From: Brevundimonas sp. SORGH_AS_0993
GTDB lineage: Bacteria > Pseudomonadota > Alphaproteobacteria > Caulobacterales > Caulobacteraceae
DNA length: 64,000 nucleotides
Reading direction: 5' to 3'
NCBI RefSeq assembly: GCF_030818545.1
Contig: NZ_JAUTAH010000001.1
Coordinates: forward strand, 997,001 to 1,061,000
How positions within the stretch are numbered: position 1 is the first letter of the stretch; every line of letters begins with the position of its first letter. The notes below the pieces were generated by a model. The model saw only the letters and a program-made list of their open reading frames with translations. It was not told where the DNA came from and did not search any database. Position numbers and translations under genes: made by a program. This document shows, in pieces, positions 35,914 through 43,905 of the stretch.

Positions 35914-37788
35914 TCAGGGCTGCCGTGCGGACGTCACTGCGGCCTCACGGCCGGCGCCGGCCGGCTGGCGTTCCACCGTCAGGGCGTAGGGGCCGGTCTG
36001 GTTCGGCGCATAGGCGCGGGCGCGAATGACGTACCAGCCGTCGTCCGGCGCAGTCCAGTCCAGCCGGGCGTGCTTGTCCGACAGGCCGTCGTCGTCGGTC
36101 GCCAGACTCTCGAACGGCTCGCCGTCGGACCCCAGGTCGATGAAGGCGTCGAAGGCGTTCGAGACCAGGGTGATCCGCAGCTTCTCGTCCTTCTTGGCCT
36201 GGAACCGATAGGCGTCGAAATAGGCGCCTTCGTCCGTCATCGCGTCCTTGTCGGACAGTTCGCCCCGCACGGTTGCGCCGACCAGCAGGCTGCCGGGCCT
36301 GGGCTCCGGTCCCCGGTCGCTCAGCTCCAGCGAGTACAGCCCCTTGCCGTCGGCGGCGTAGGGCGTGACCCGCACGATATAGTCGCCGTCCGCCGGCAGG
36401 GTGTAGGTGATGCGCGCGTCCGTGCCCTCGCCCAGGCCGTCGTCGTCGCTGGCGTCGGCGCTGAACTCGCCCGACGCCGACCCGATCTGCAGGAAGGAAT
36501 CGAAGTCGCCCGACCGCAGGATGGCCTGGATGCGCTGCCCTTCCTTGCCCGAGACGACATAATCGACATACCGCCTGCCGTCCTCTTCGCGCGGCGCGTC
36601 CTCGGTGATCTCGCCCTCGATCGTCTGCCCCAGGGCGACCGGCGCGGGCGGCGGCGGCGGCGCGGTTTCGGTGACTTCCAGGGTGAAACGGCCCTCGCCG
36701 TCTCCGCTGAAGGCCCGCGCCTCGATCACATAGTCGTCGTCGGCCGGCAGGGTGTGGGTGACGCGCGAGTTGGTGCCGTCGCCCCCGTCGTCGTTCTCCG
36801 CCACCACCGAATTGTCCGAGGCGCGCCGCAGGGTCAGATAGGTGTCGAACGCGCTGGCCTTCAGCTCGATGGAAACCCGCTGACCGTCCGCGCCGTGGAA
36901 GCGATAGAATTCGGCCCGGTGTCCGTCATCATCCGTGGGGCTGGTCTCGCTCAGCGCGCCCTCGACCTTTTCGCCCAGGGTGATCGGCTTGGCCGCCGGC
37001 GCGGGCGGCGCCTCGGCCAGCCCCAGGGAATAGCGCCCCTGCCCGTCCGAAAAGGCGGTGGCGCGGATCACATAGTCTCCGGCCGCCGGTGCGGCGAACA
37101 CCAGGCGAGAATTCAGGCCCGTGTCGGCGCCGTCGTCGTTCTCGGCCAGTTTGACGAAGTCGCCATCCGTCATCCGCCCGACCTGAACGACGGAATCGAA
37201 GTCGTCCGATTCCTGGCTGACGATGAACCGCTGCCCTTCCGTGGCGCGGAAGACATAGGTGTCATAACGGTGGCCGTCGTCGTCCTCCGGGTCGCGTGCG
37301 CTGATCTCGCCCTGCAACGTCTGATCCAGGCGGATGGCCGTCGGGCGCGGCCCGCGCGGCGACGGCGGCCGTTCGATCAGCGACAGGTCATAGGCGCCGC
37401 CGTCCGTCCCGCCCAGGGTGCGGGCGCGCAGCACATAGACGCCGTCCTTGCCCACCCTGTAGCGCAGGCGTGCGTTCGTGCCGTCGTCCAGGCCGTCGTC
37501 GTCCTCGGCCAGGGGCGTGTCGCTCCCCTCGGCGTACAGCGCCAGATAGGCGTCGAAGGCGTCCGACCGCAGGGTCGCCTCCAGCCGCTGTCCCGTGCGG
37601 GCCTGGAAACGATAGTCGTCATAGACGTAGTCCCCGTCGTCGGCCGCCGCCTTGGCGTCCTCCGCCGTCAAGGCCCCCTGCACCGACCCGCCGATGCGGA
37701 TGGAGCCCGCGTCCTGCGCGATCGCAGGCCCTGCGGCCCCCAGCAGGGCCGCCACGCCGGCGGCGGCGACGAGGGTGGGACGCTTCAT
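35914..37788 (-). CDS. Secreted protein of five tandem PPC-type repeats
   Basis: 624 residues from the ATG at 37788 (GGAGG six bases upstream). A signal peptide (1-24) is followed by five repeats of about 115-120 residues, each with the shape GxVxGxL / YDDYRFxAxxGQR / DAFDAYLxL / AEDDDGxxDGTNARLRY / GDYVIRARAF / GxYxLxL. These are pre-peptidase C-terminal (bacterial PPC) beta-sandwich domains, rich in Asp/Gly consistent with Ca2+ binding (inference). Pro-rich joints separate the repeats. No catalytic domain, unlike usual PPC carriers, so it is a stand-alone repeat protein, likely periplasmic or surface. Confidence 0.85.
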   Translation of the reverse strand: MKRPTLVAAAGVAALLGAAGPAIAQDAGSIRIGGSVQGALTAEDAKAAADDGDYVYDDYRFQARTGQRLEATLRSDAFDAYLALYAEGSDTPLAEDDDGLDDGTNARLRYRVGKDGVYVLRARTLGGTDGGAYDLSLIERPPSPRGPRPTAIRLDQTLQGEISARDPEDDDGHRYDTYVFRATEGQRFIVSQESDDFDSVVQVGRMTDGDFVKLAENDDGADTGLNSRLVFAAPAAGDYVIRATAFSDGQGRYSLGLAEAPPAPAAKPITLGEKVEGALSETSPTDDDGHRAEFYRFHGADGQRVSIELKASAFDTYLTLRRASDNSVVAENDDGGDGTNSRVTHTLPADDDYVIEARAFSGDGEGRFTLEVTETAPPPPPAPVALGQTIEGEITEDAPREEDGRRYVDYVVSGKEGQRIQAILRSGDFDSFLQIGSASGEFSADASDDDGLGEGTDARITYTLPADGDYIVRVTPYAADGKGLYSLELSDRGPEPRPGSLLVGATVRGELSDKDAMTDEGAYFDAYRFQAKKDEKLRITLVSNAFDAFIDLGSDGEPFESLATDDDGLSDKHARLDWTAPDDGWYVIRARAYAPNQTGPYALTVERQPAGAGREAAVTSARQP

Positions 37789-37882
37789 GAAATCCTCCGC
37801 AGATTCGCCGCGATCATAGACGCCGAACCCGCCCGGCTGTAAATCGCCGCCATCCCGATTTCTCCCTCCCGGAACCCGTTCC

Positions 37883-38818
37883 ATGTCGGCCCAAGACCCC
37901 AGCCCCTCTTCGTCCGCCGTCCTGATCGACGGCAAGGCTTTCGCCGCCGGTCTGGTGGAGCGCGTCGCCGCCGCCTCGGCCCGCCTGGAGGCCCGACAGG
38001 GGGTCAAGCCGGGCCTGGCCGTGGTCATCGTCGGCGAAGATCCGGCCAGCCGGCTCTATGTCCGCAACAAGGGCGAGACGACCCTGAAGGCCGGAATGCG
38101 ATCCGACACCCACCGTTTGCCGGACACCGCCACCCAGGCCGAACTGCTGGCCCTGATCGCCGATCTGAACGCCGACCCGGGCATCCACGGCATTCTGGTC
38201 CAGTTGCCCCTGCCCAAGGCCATCGACGCCTCGGCCGTGCTGGACGCCATCGACCCGGACAAGGACGTGGACGGCTTTCACGTCGTCAACGCCGGGCGCC
38301 TGGCCGTCGGCCTGCCCGGCCTGATCCCCTGCACGCCGCTGGGGTCGCTGATGCTGTTGAAGGATCAGTTGGGCGATCTGACCGGCCTGAACGCCGTCAT
38401 CGTCGGCCGCTCCAACATCGTGGGCAAGCCGATGGCGCAACTGCTGCTGGGCGAAAGCTGCACCGTCACCGTGGCGCATTCCAGAACGCGCGACTTGCCC
38501 GCCCTGTGCCGCACGGCCGACATTCTGGTCGCCGCCGTCGGCCGGCCCGAGATGATCCGGGGCGACTGGATCAAGCCGGGCGCGACGGTGATCGACGTGG
38601 GCATCAACCGCGTGCCGTCGGCCGATCCGGTCAAGGCCGCCGAGGGCAAGACCCGCGTCGTCGGCGACGTCGCCTTCGCCGAGGCCGTGCAGGTCGCCGG
38701 CCGCATCACCCCCGTGCCGGGCGGCGTCGGCCCCATGACCATCGCCTGTCTTCTGGCCAACACCTATTCGGCCGCCTGCCGCGCCAACAATCTCCAACCG
38801 GAGCCATTGGACGCTTGA
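37883..38818 (+). CDS. folD: Bifunctional methylenetetrahydrofolate dehydrogenase/cyclohydrolase
   Basis: 311 residues. Fol[24 protein letters not shown] (contains the catalytic Tyr-x3-Lys), [50 protein letters not shown] (NADP-binding) and the C-terminal [15 protein letters not shown]. Interconverts 5,10-methylene-, 5,10-methenyl- and 10-formyl-tetrahydrofolate in one-carbon metabolism. About 20 residues longer than E. coli FolD, at both ends. Divergent from the PPC protein; lemA follows 61 bases on. Confidence 0.96.
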   Translation: MSAQDPSPSSSAVLIDGKAFAAGLVERVAAASARLEARQGVKPGLAVVIVGEDPASRLYVRNKGETTLKAGMRSDTHRLPDTATQAELLALIADLNADPGIHGILVQLPLPKAIDASAVLDAIDPDKDVDGFHVVNAGRLAVGLPGLIPCTPLGSLMLLKDQLGDLTGLNAVIVGRSNIVGKPMAQLLLGESCTVTVAHSRTRDLPALCRTADILVAAVGRPEMIRGDWIKPGATVIDVGINRVPSADPVKAAEGKTRVVGDVAFAEAVQVAGRITPVPGGVGPMTIACLLANTYSAACRANNLQPEPLDA

Positions 38819-38879
38819 TGCATTGAGGCGGCGGGTCGATAGTCGGCCTCCACGGCGACAACGCCGACAGGGAGATGTC

Positions 38880-39563
38880 ATGGTCCGCCTCAACGCTCGC
38901 TCGATCGCGCTCACCATGGCGCTTCTGATCACGCCCGCCGTCGCCGGCTGCGGCTACAACACCATTCCGACCAAGCAGGAACGGGCCGAAGCCGCCTGGG
39001 CCGATGTCCAGAGCCAGTATCAGCGCCGCGCCGACCTGGTGCCGAACCTGGTCGCCACGGTCCAGGGCGCCGCCATCCAGGAGCGAACGACCCTGACGGA
39101 CGTGATCAACGCCCGCGCCCGCGCCACCTCGGTCAATGTCTCGGCCGACAGCCTCAGCGATCCTCAGGCGTTCCAACAGTATCAGCAGGCCCAGGGCCAG
39201 TTGTCCGGCGCCCTGTCGCGCCTGCTGGTGTCGGTCGAAGCCTATCCCCAGCTTCAGGCCAATCAGAACTTCCTGACCCTGCAGTCGCAGCTGGAAGGCA
39301 CCGAAAACCGCATTCAGATCGCGCGGCGCGACTACAACGAGGCGGTCCGCGACTACAACACCACCCTGCGCACCTTCCCCAGCGTGATCTGGGCCAAGAC
39401 CCTGCAGTCCGGCTCCAAGCCGATGCAGTTGTTCACGGCCACGGCCGAGGCCCAGTCCGCGCCCCAGGTGAACTTCAACCTCGGCAACCCGCCCTCCAAC
39501 GCCGCCGCGCCGGGCGGAACCGCCGCGCCTGTGACGCCCGGCGCGACCCCGCCGGCCCGGTAA
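38880..39563 (+). CDS. LemA family lipoprotein
   Basis: 227 residues from the ATG at 38880 (GGAG five bases upstream); an upstream TTG would add basic residues. Signal with lipobox VAGC, then the LemA helical core: YNTIPTKQERAEAAWADVQSQYQRRADLVPNLVATVQG, NARARAT, QGQLSGALSRLLVSVEAYPQLQANQNFLTLQSQLEGTENRI and RDYNEAVRDYNTTLRTFPS. Pro/Ala-rich C-terminus. Function uncertain in the family. LemA is very often beside TPM-domain genes, as here. Confidence 0.92.
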   Translation: MVRLNARSIALTMALLITPAVAGCGYNTIPTKQERAEAAWADVQSQYQRRADLVPNLVATVQGAAIQERTTLTDVINARARATSVNVSADSLSDPQAFQQYQQAQGQLSGALSRLLVSVEAYPQLQANQNFLTLQSQLEGTENRIQIARRDYNEAVRDYNTTLRTFPSVIWAKTLQSGSKPMQLFTATAEAQSAPQVNFNLGNPPSNAAAPGGTAAPVTPGATPPAR

Positions 39564-39572
39564 GTCCTGATC

Positions 39573-40433
39573 TTGAACGCCCCCCTCGCCAAGGTCCGCC
39601 GGCCCGGCGGCGGCCTTTCGACGGCGCTGCTGCTGGGCCTGCTGGCGGCGCTTCTGGTGGTTCTGCCGGTCGCCGCCCAGTCCAAGCCGATCTTCCCGGC
39701 CTTGACCGGCCGGGTCGTGGACCAGGCCAACCTGCTGGACCCGGCGACCGAGCAGGCGCTGACCGAGAAGCTGGCCGCCCTGGAGGCCAAGTCCAGCGAT
39801 CAGCTGGTGGTCGTCACCGTCGACAGCCTGCAGGATCAACCGATCGAGGATTACGGCTATCAGCTGGGCCGCGCCTGGGGCATCGGCCAAAAAGAGGGGG
39901 ACAACGGCGCCCTGCTGATCGTCGCGCCCCATGAGAAGAAGGTCCGGATCGAGGTCGGCTATGGGCTGGAGCCCATTCTGACGGACGCCTTTTCCTCCCT
40001 GGTCATCCAGAACGACATCCTGCCGTCCTTCCGCGACGGCGACTATCAGGCCGGGGTGGTCAAGGGCGTCGACGCCCTGATCGCCCAGCTTGAGTTGGAC
40101 CCGGCCGAAGCCCAGGCCCGCGCGGCGGCGGCCGAAAGCGAGCATCAGGCGTCGGGCGCCAAAATCCCGGTCGGCGTCATCGTCTTCATCGCCGTCATCT
40201 TCCTGTTTCTATTCGTTCGGGCGGTCGGAGCGGCCGGACGCGGCCGTCGTCACCGCAGCAGCGGCCTGGGGCCCATCCTGGTCTGGGCCGCCACCGAGAT
40301 GATGAGGAACCACGACGACGACGACCGTGGCGGCTGGGGCGGCGGCGGTTTCGGGGGCGGAGGCTTCGGCGGCGGTGGATTCAGCGGCGGCGGCGGCGGC
40401 TTCGGCGGCGGCGGCGCCTCGGGAGGATGGTGA
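39573..40433 (+). CDS. TPM domain protein with Gly-rich tail
   Basis: 286 residues from TTG 39573. Signal/anchor helix (about 15-36), a TPM (Thylakoid/Psb32-MOLO1-like) domain (about 45-170: GRVVDQANLLDPATEQALTEKL, DQLVVVTVDSL, RIEVGYGLEPILTDAFSS), a second transmembrane helix (about 200-218) and a tail of GGGGF repeats. Extracytoplasmic domain tethered to the membrane; biochemical role unsettled. The coding end overlaps the next TPM gene by one base (TGATG). Confidence 0.9.
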   Translation: MNAPLAKVRRPGGGLSTALLLGLLAALLVVLPVAAQSKPIFPALTGRVVDQANLLDPATEQALTEKLAALEAKSSDQLVVVTVDSLQDQPIEDYGYQLGRAWGIGQKEGDNGALLIVAPHEKKVRIEVGYGLEPILTDAFSSLVIQNDILPSFRDGDYQAGVVKGVDALIAQLELDPAEAQARAAAAESEHQASGAKIPVGVIVFIAVIFLFLFVRAVGAAGRGRRHRSSGLGPILVWAATEMMRNHDDDDRGGWGGGGFGGGGFGGGGFSGGGGGFGGGGASGGW

Positions 40434-41113
40434 TGCGGCTGACCGACGACGAACGCGGGCGCATCGCCTCGGCCATCGCCAGCGCCGAACAACGGACCTC
40501 GGGCGAAGTCTTCTGCGTCGTGGCGCGCAACGCCTCGACCTATGCCGATGTCAGCCTGGCCTGGGCGGCGGGCGCGGCCCTGATCCTGCCCCTGCTGCTT
40601 CTGCCCCTTGGCCTGGATGTCGACTGGCCGGGCCGGGGCGGCTGGCAGGCGGCGCATCAGGCGGCCCGATCCGCCACCGTGGCCCAGGCTCTGGGAGTCT
40701 ACGCCCTGATCCAGGCGGCGGTCTTCGTGGGCGTGTTTCTTCTGACCCGCATCCCGCCTGTCTTGCGCTGGGCCACGCCGCGGGGCCTGCGTCGCGCCCG
40801 GGTGCGCAAGGCCGCCCTCCAGCAATTCTTCGCCCACGGCGTCCATGTCACGCGCGAACGAACGGGCGTTCTCCTGTTCGCGGCCCTGGACGAACATCAG
40901 GTCGAATTGATCGCCGACGAGGGCATCCACGCCCTGGTTCAGGATAGCGTCTGGGCCGAGGCCGTGGGCGCCCTGAGCACCGGGCTGCGCGCCGGCCGCG
41001 CCGCAGAGGGTTTCGAAAAGGCCATTGGCCTGTGCGGCCAGGTCCTGGCCCGGCATTTCCCGCCCCGCGCTGACAATCCCAACGAACTGCCCGATCACCT
41101 GATCCTCCTGTAA
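40433..41113 (+). CDS. Second TPM domain membrane protein
   Basis: 226 residues from ATG 40433, which has GGAGG six bases upstream; ATG 40427 and GTG 40430 are alternatives. RLTDDERGRIASAIASAEQRTSGEVFCVVARNAS opens a TPM domain interrupted by two transmembrane helices (about 44-65 and 90-112), followed by VRKAALQQFFAHGVHVTRERTGVLLFAALDEHQVELIADEGIHALV. Translationally coupled to the preceding TPM gene; the pair with lemA forms one unit. Confidence 0.88.
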   Translation: MRLTDDERGRIASAIASAEQRTSGEVFCVVARNASTYADVSLAWAAGAALILPLLLLPLGLDVDWPGRGGWQAAHQAARSATVAQALGVYALIQAAVFVGVFLLTRIPPVLRWATPRGLRRARVRKAALQQFFAHGVHVTRERTGVLLFAALDEHQVELIADEGIHALVQDSVWAEAVGALSTGLRAGRAAEGFEKAIGLCGQVLARHFPPRADNPNELPDHLILL

Positions 41114-41176
41114 GCGTCGCACCAGGGTCTTATTGGCCGTCCATAAGGCCGCTTCGCCTCACCTCGCGCCCCGATC

Positions 41177-41908
41177 ATGCCCCGCCTTCTCACCTACAAC
41201 GTCCACCGCTGCGTCGGGACCGATCGTCGCCTGGACGTGGACCGCATCGTCGCCGTCATCGGCGAGCATGAGCCGGACATCGTCTGTCTGCAGGAGCTGG
41301 ACGTCGGCCGCGCCCGCACCGGCGGCGTCGATCAGGCCCAGGCCATCGCTGCGGGTCTGGCTATGACCTCCCGCTTCCATCCGGCGATGCAGGTCGAGGC
41401 CGAACTGTACGGCGACGCCATCCTGACCCCCCATCCGGAGCGGCTTGTCCGCGCCGACGCCCTGCCGACCGTGCGTGGCGTGCCGGGGCTGGAGCCGCGC
41501 GGCGCCATCTGGTCCGAGATTCTGATCGACGGCGTCCGGATCAATGTCCTGAACACCCATCTGGGCCTTGTCCCGCGCGAGCAACGGCTTCAGGCGGCCG
41601 CCCTGGCCGGGGCGGGCTGGCTGGGCGGCTGCACGGGCCCGACTCTGCTGGCGGGCGATTTCAACGCCACGTCGATCACCCGCCCCTATCAGACCTTGTG
41701 CCGGCGTCTGGAAGACTGCCAGCGTCAGTTGGGGCTGAAGCCCAGCGTGAAGACCTTCCCCTCGGCCTTCCCGGCGATCCGCATCGACCACTGTTTCGTC
41801 AGCCCGGACATCCGAATCCGCGCGGTGCGATCCGACTATTCGCCCCTGGCCCGCGTCGCCTCGGATCACCTGCCCCTGATCGTCGACTTCGAGGTGATCG
41901 CGGCCTGA
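41177..41908 (+). CDS. Endonuclease/exonuclease/phosphatase family protein
   Basis: 243 residues, no signal peptide. EEP-fold phosphodiesterase: RLLTYNVHRCVGTD (metal-binding Asn), DIVCLQELD (catalytic Glu), NVLNTHLGL (His), LLAGDFNA (Asp/Asn) and RIDHCFVSPDI with VASDHLPLIVDF (final Asp-His). Could act on phospholipid head groups or nucleic acid. It is convergent with a phospholipase D gene, a pairing common in alphaproteobacteria and suggesting phospholipid metabolism (inference). Confidence 0.88.
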   Translation: MPRLLTYNVHRCVGTDRRLDVDRIVAVIGEHEPDIVCLQELDVGRARTGGVDQAQAIAAGLAMTSRFHPAMQVEAELYGDAILTPHPERLVRADALPTVRGVPGLEPRGAIWSEILIDGVRINVLNTHLGLVPREQRLQAAALAGAGWLGGCTGPTLLAGDFNATSITRPYQTLCRRLEDCQRQLGLKPSVKTFPSAFPAIRIDHCFVSPDIRIRAVRSDYSPLARVASDHLPLIVDFEVIAA

Positions 41909-41926
41909 CGCCCCCGTCCCCGTCCG

Positions 41927-43403
41927 TCAGCCCGGCGCCTGGCCGCCCTCAGAACGCGGTCGAGTGCGCTGGGATCGGTTCAGACGCTTCCACGGCCGCC
42001 AGGCGTCGGACGACGACATGGGATCGCCCAACTGCCATTCGGCGAACATCCTCTGGATACGGGTCGGCGGCTCGGACCCCAGGGGGACCAGCCGGTCGGT
42101 CTGAAAGCTGCAGATCGCCTTGCCCGTCGCGCCCATGACGGCCTCGACGGCGGCGAACGCCTCCGCCTTCACCCCGATCCAGTGGGCGATGGTGTGATGG
42201 CGGTGATCGACGATGACCTGGCGCCCGGCGGCGTCGGTCGGCTCCATGGCCACGTCGCACTCGGTATCCAGCCCCATGGAGCGGTTGTTCAGATTGGTCG
42301 ATCCGATCCGCAGAAAACGGTCGTCGATGATCGACACCTTGGCGTGCACGATGATCCGGTCGCCCTCGGCCGTGCGCGGGGCGAAGGCGAAGAAGCGATT
42401 GTACTTGTCCGCCTGCTCCAGGCGATACAGGACCTCGGCGCGCGCCGTGTCCATGGTCATGCTGTCGAACCAGCTGGGGCTCTTGGCCGGTGGAGACCAG
42501 GATGACCTCCGGCCCGTCCGCCTCGGCCAGCCGCTCGGCCAGGGCGGCGGCGATGATGGGCGAGGTGAAATACTGGTTTTCTAGATAAATCAGCTTTCTG
42601 GCGCGCTTTATTGATTCTAGGTGCAAAGTCTCGTTTTCGCGCACCTCGTGGCGCCCGCCCCATTTCGGCTCGGTCCGGGCGACGCCGACCGGCACGTCCG
42701 TCATCTGCACCGCCACGCCGTCGGGCCAAGGATCATTGTCCACGACGTCGGGTACGGTCCGCTCCCAGGTCGCGCGAAACCAGCGTTCGCGCGCCAGATC
42801 GCCCAAGGCGCGCGCCGCCGCCCCGTCCATCACGCACATCACCTCATGCCGCGCCTTGCAGATCAGGCCGTTGGGCTGGGCGCGGCGCGGGTCGTGGTCT
42901 AGATGCTCGACCGAGTCCCAGCGGTCGGTCGCGATGTCCCCGCCGCCGCAAAAGGCGATCCGGTCGTCGACGACGACGACTTTCTGATGATGGCAGGCGC
43001 CGATGGGACCGGGCGAATCCAGCCGGAACTCCACCATCCGCTTGCGGAACCACCGTTGCGCCTTGTGCGGATAGAAGCCCTGAGAGGCCGCGATCAGCAA
43101 GGGCGATTTCCAGATCAGCAGCCGCACGTCCAGATCCGGCTTGCGTTTGACCAGCATCCGCAGTTGCCGTCCGATCTCGGCCTGCCGGTCGCCCGGCCGC
43201 GCCTCGGGGTCCAGATGGGTGCGCGGATCGAACTGCCAGCCCAGGACGACGATCGACCGTTCCGCCTTTTGGATCGCCGAGGCCAGGGCGTCGAAATAGG
43301 CCTCGTTCTCCATCAGTATGGCGAATCGATCCGCCACGGCGGTGCGCCACAGGCCAGGGCCCGGAGTCAGCAGGCTGCCTTCGTAAGGAGCGCCGTCCGT
43401 CAT
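41927..43403 (-). pseudogene. Phospholipase D-family protein, single-base frameshift near 42485
   Basis: Two HKD motifs define the PLD superfamily: the first, HHQKVVVVDDRIAFCGG, is in the N-terminal frame (from ATG 43403); the second, HAKVSIIDDRFLRIGSTNLNNRS, is in the next frame. The join is at VILVSTG then KSPSWFDSMTMDTARAEV, explained by one extra G/C at about 42485-42486. Removing it yields 491 residues. Hydrolyses or transfers phosphodiesters such as phospholipids or cardiolipin. Codon usage is normal either side, so an assembly error is likely; truncated, it would lose half the active site. Confidence 0.85.
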
Positions 43404-43570
43404 TCCGTCCTTCTGGCTGCGTCTCGTTCAAGTGGCTGGAGGACGAACACCCGTTCCATGCGCGCCCCCTCCGGTCAATCGTCATAGGGCGGGATTGTGA
43501 CGTTCGCTCATCTGGGGCATAGTCCGAGGGTGCGCCGCCGCTTGTGGACGGCGCGACAGGGAGAGGCTGG

Positions 43571-43747
43571 ATGCAGGCGCTGGTCGAATTCATCGCCGGC
43601 TTCATCGCGCTTCTGGCCGCCGCCGTCCTGCCGCAGTTCGGCGTCGACACCCACGCTCCGCGCCAGTCTGATCGTGAAGTGCACCGCGTCGCCGAATGTT
43701 CCGCCGCAACGCATGCCCCAGACCGTCCCGCCGCGCCGACCTGCTGA
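43571..43747 (+). CDS. Small single-helix protein (58 residues)
   Basis: 58 residues from ATG 43571 with GGGAGAGG upstream. A hydrophobic helix (about 5-25, LVEFIAGFIALLAAAVLP) is followed by a polar tail with two Cys (VAECSAATH and the terminal Cys). No homologue recognised. Position between two unrelated operons, ribosome-binding site and G+C-biased third positions support it. Could be a small membrane-associated protein; unsure. Confidence 0.45.
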   Translation: MQALVEFIAGFIALLAAAVLPQFGVDTHAPRQSDREVHRVAECSAATHAPDRPAAPTC

Positions 43748-43905
43748 TCTCGGTCGATTTTGACCGGCGGACGCGACGAATCGTTACGCAAATGAACTGG
43801 CGGGCGGATTCCTGTCGTCGTGCGCTTCAACTCACGCAGTTCAGCCTCTAGGGTTCGGCGGGCGTGTCACGCGGCACGTCGAGAGTAGGGATCGAGTTGT
43901 CGGCG
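43748..43905 (+). promoter_or_regulatory. tipN upstream region with two GANTC sites
   Basis: 158 bases hold GAATC (43778-43782) and GATTC (43807-43811), target sites of the CcrM cell-cycle methyltransferase whose methylation is read by GcrA in Caulobacter. Promoter elements are not clear by eye. Confidence 0.4.
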
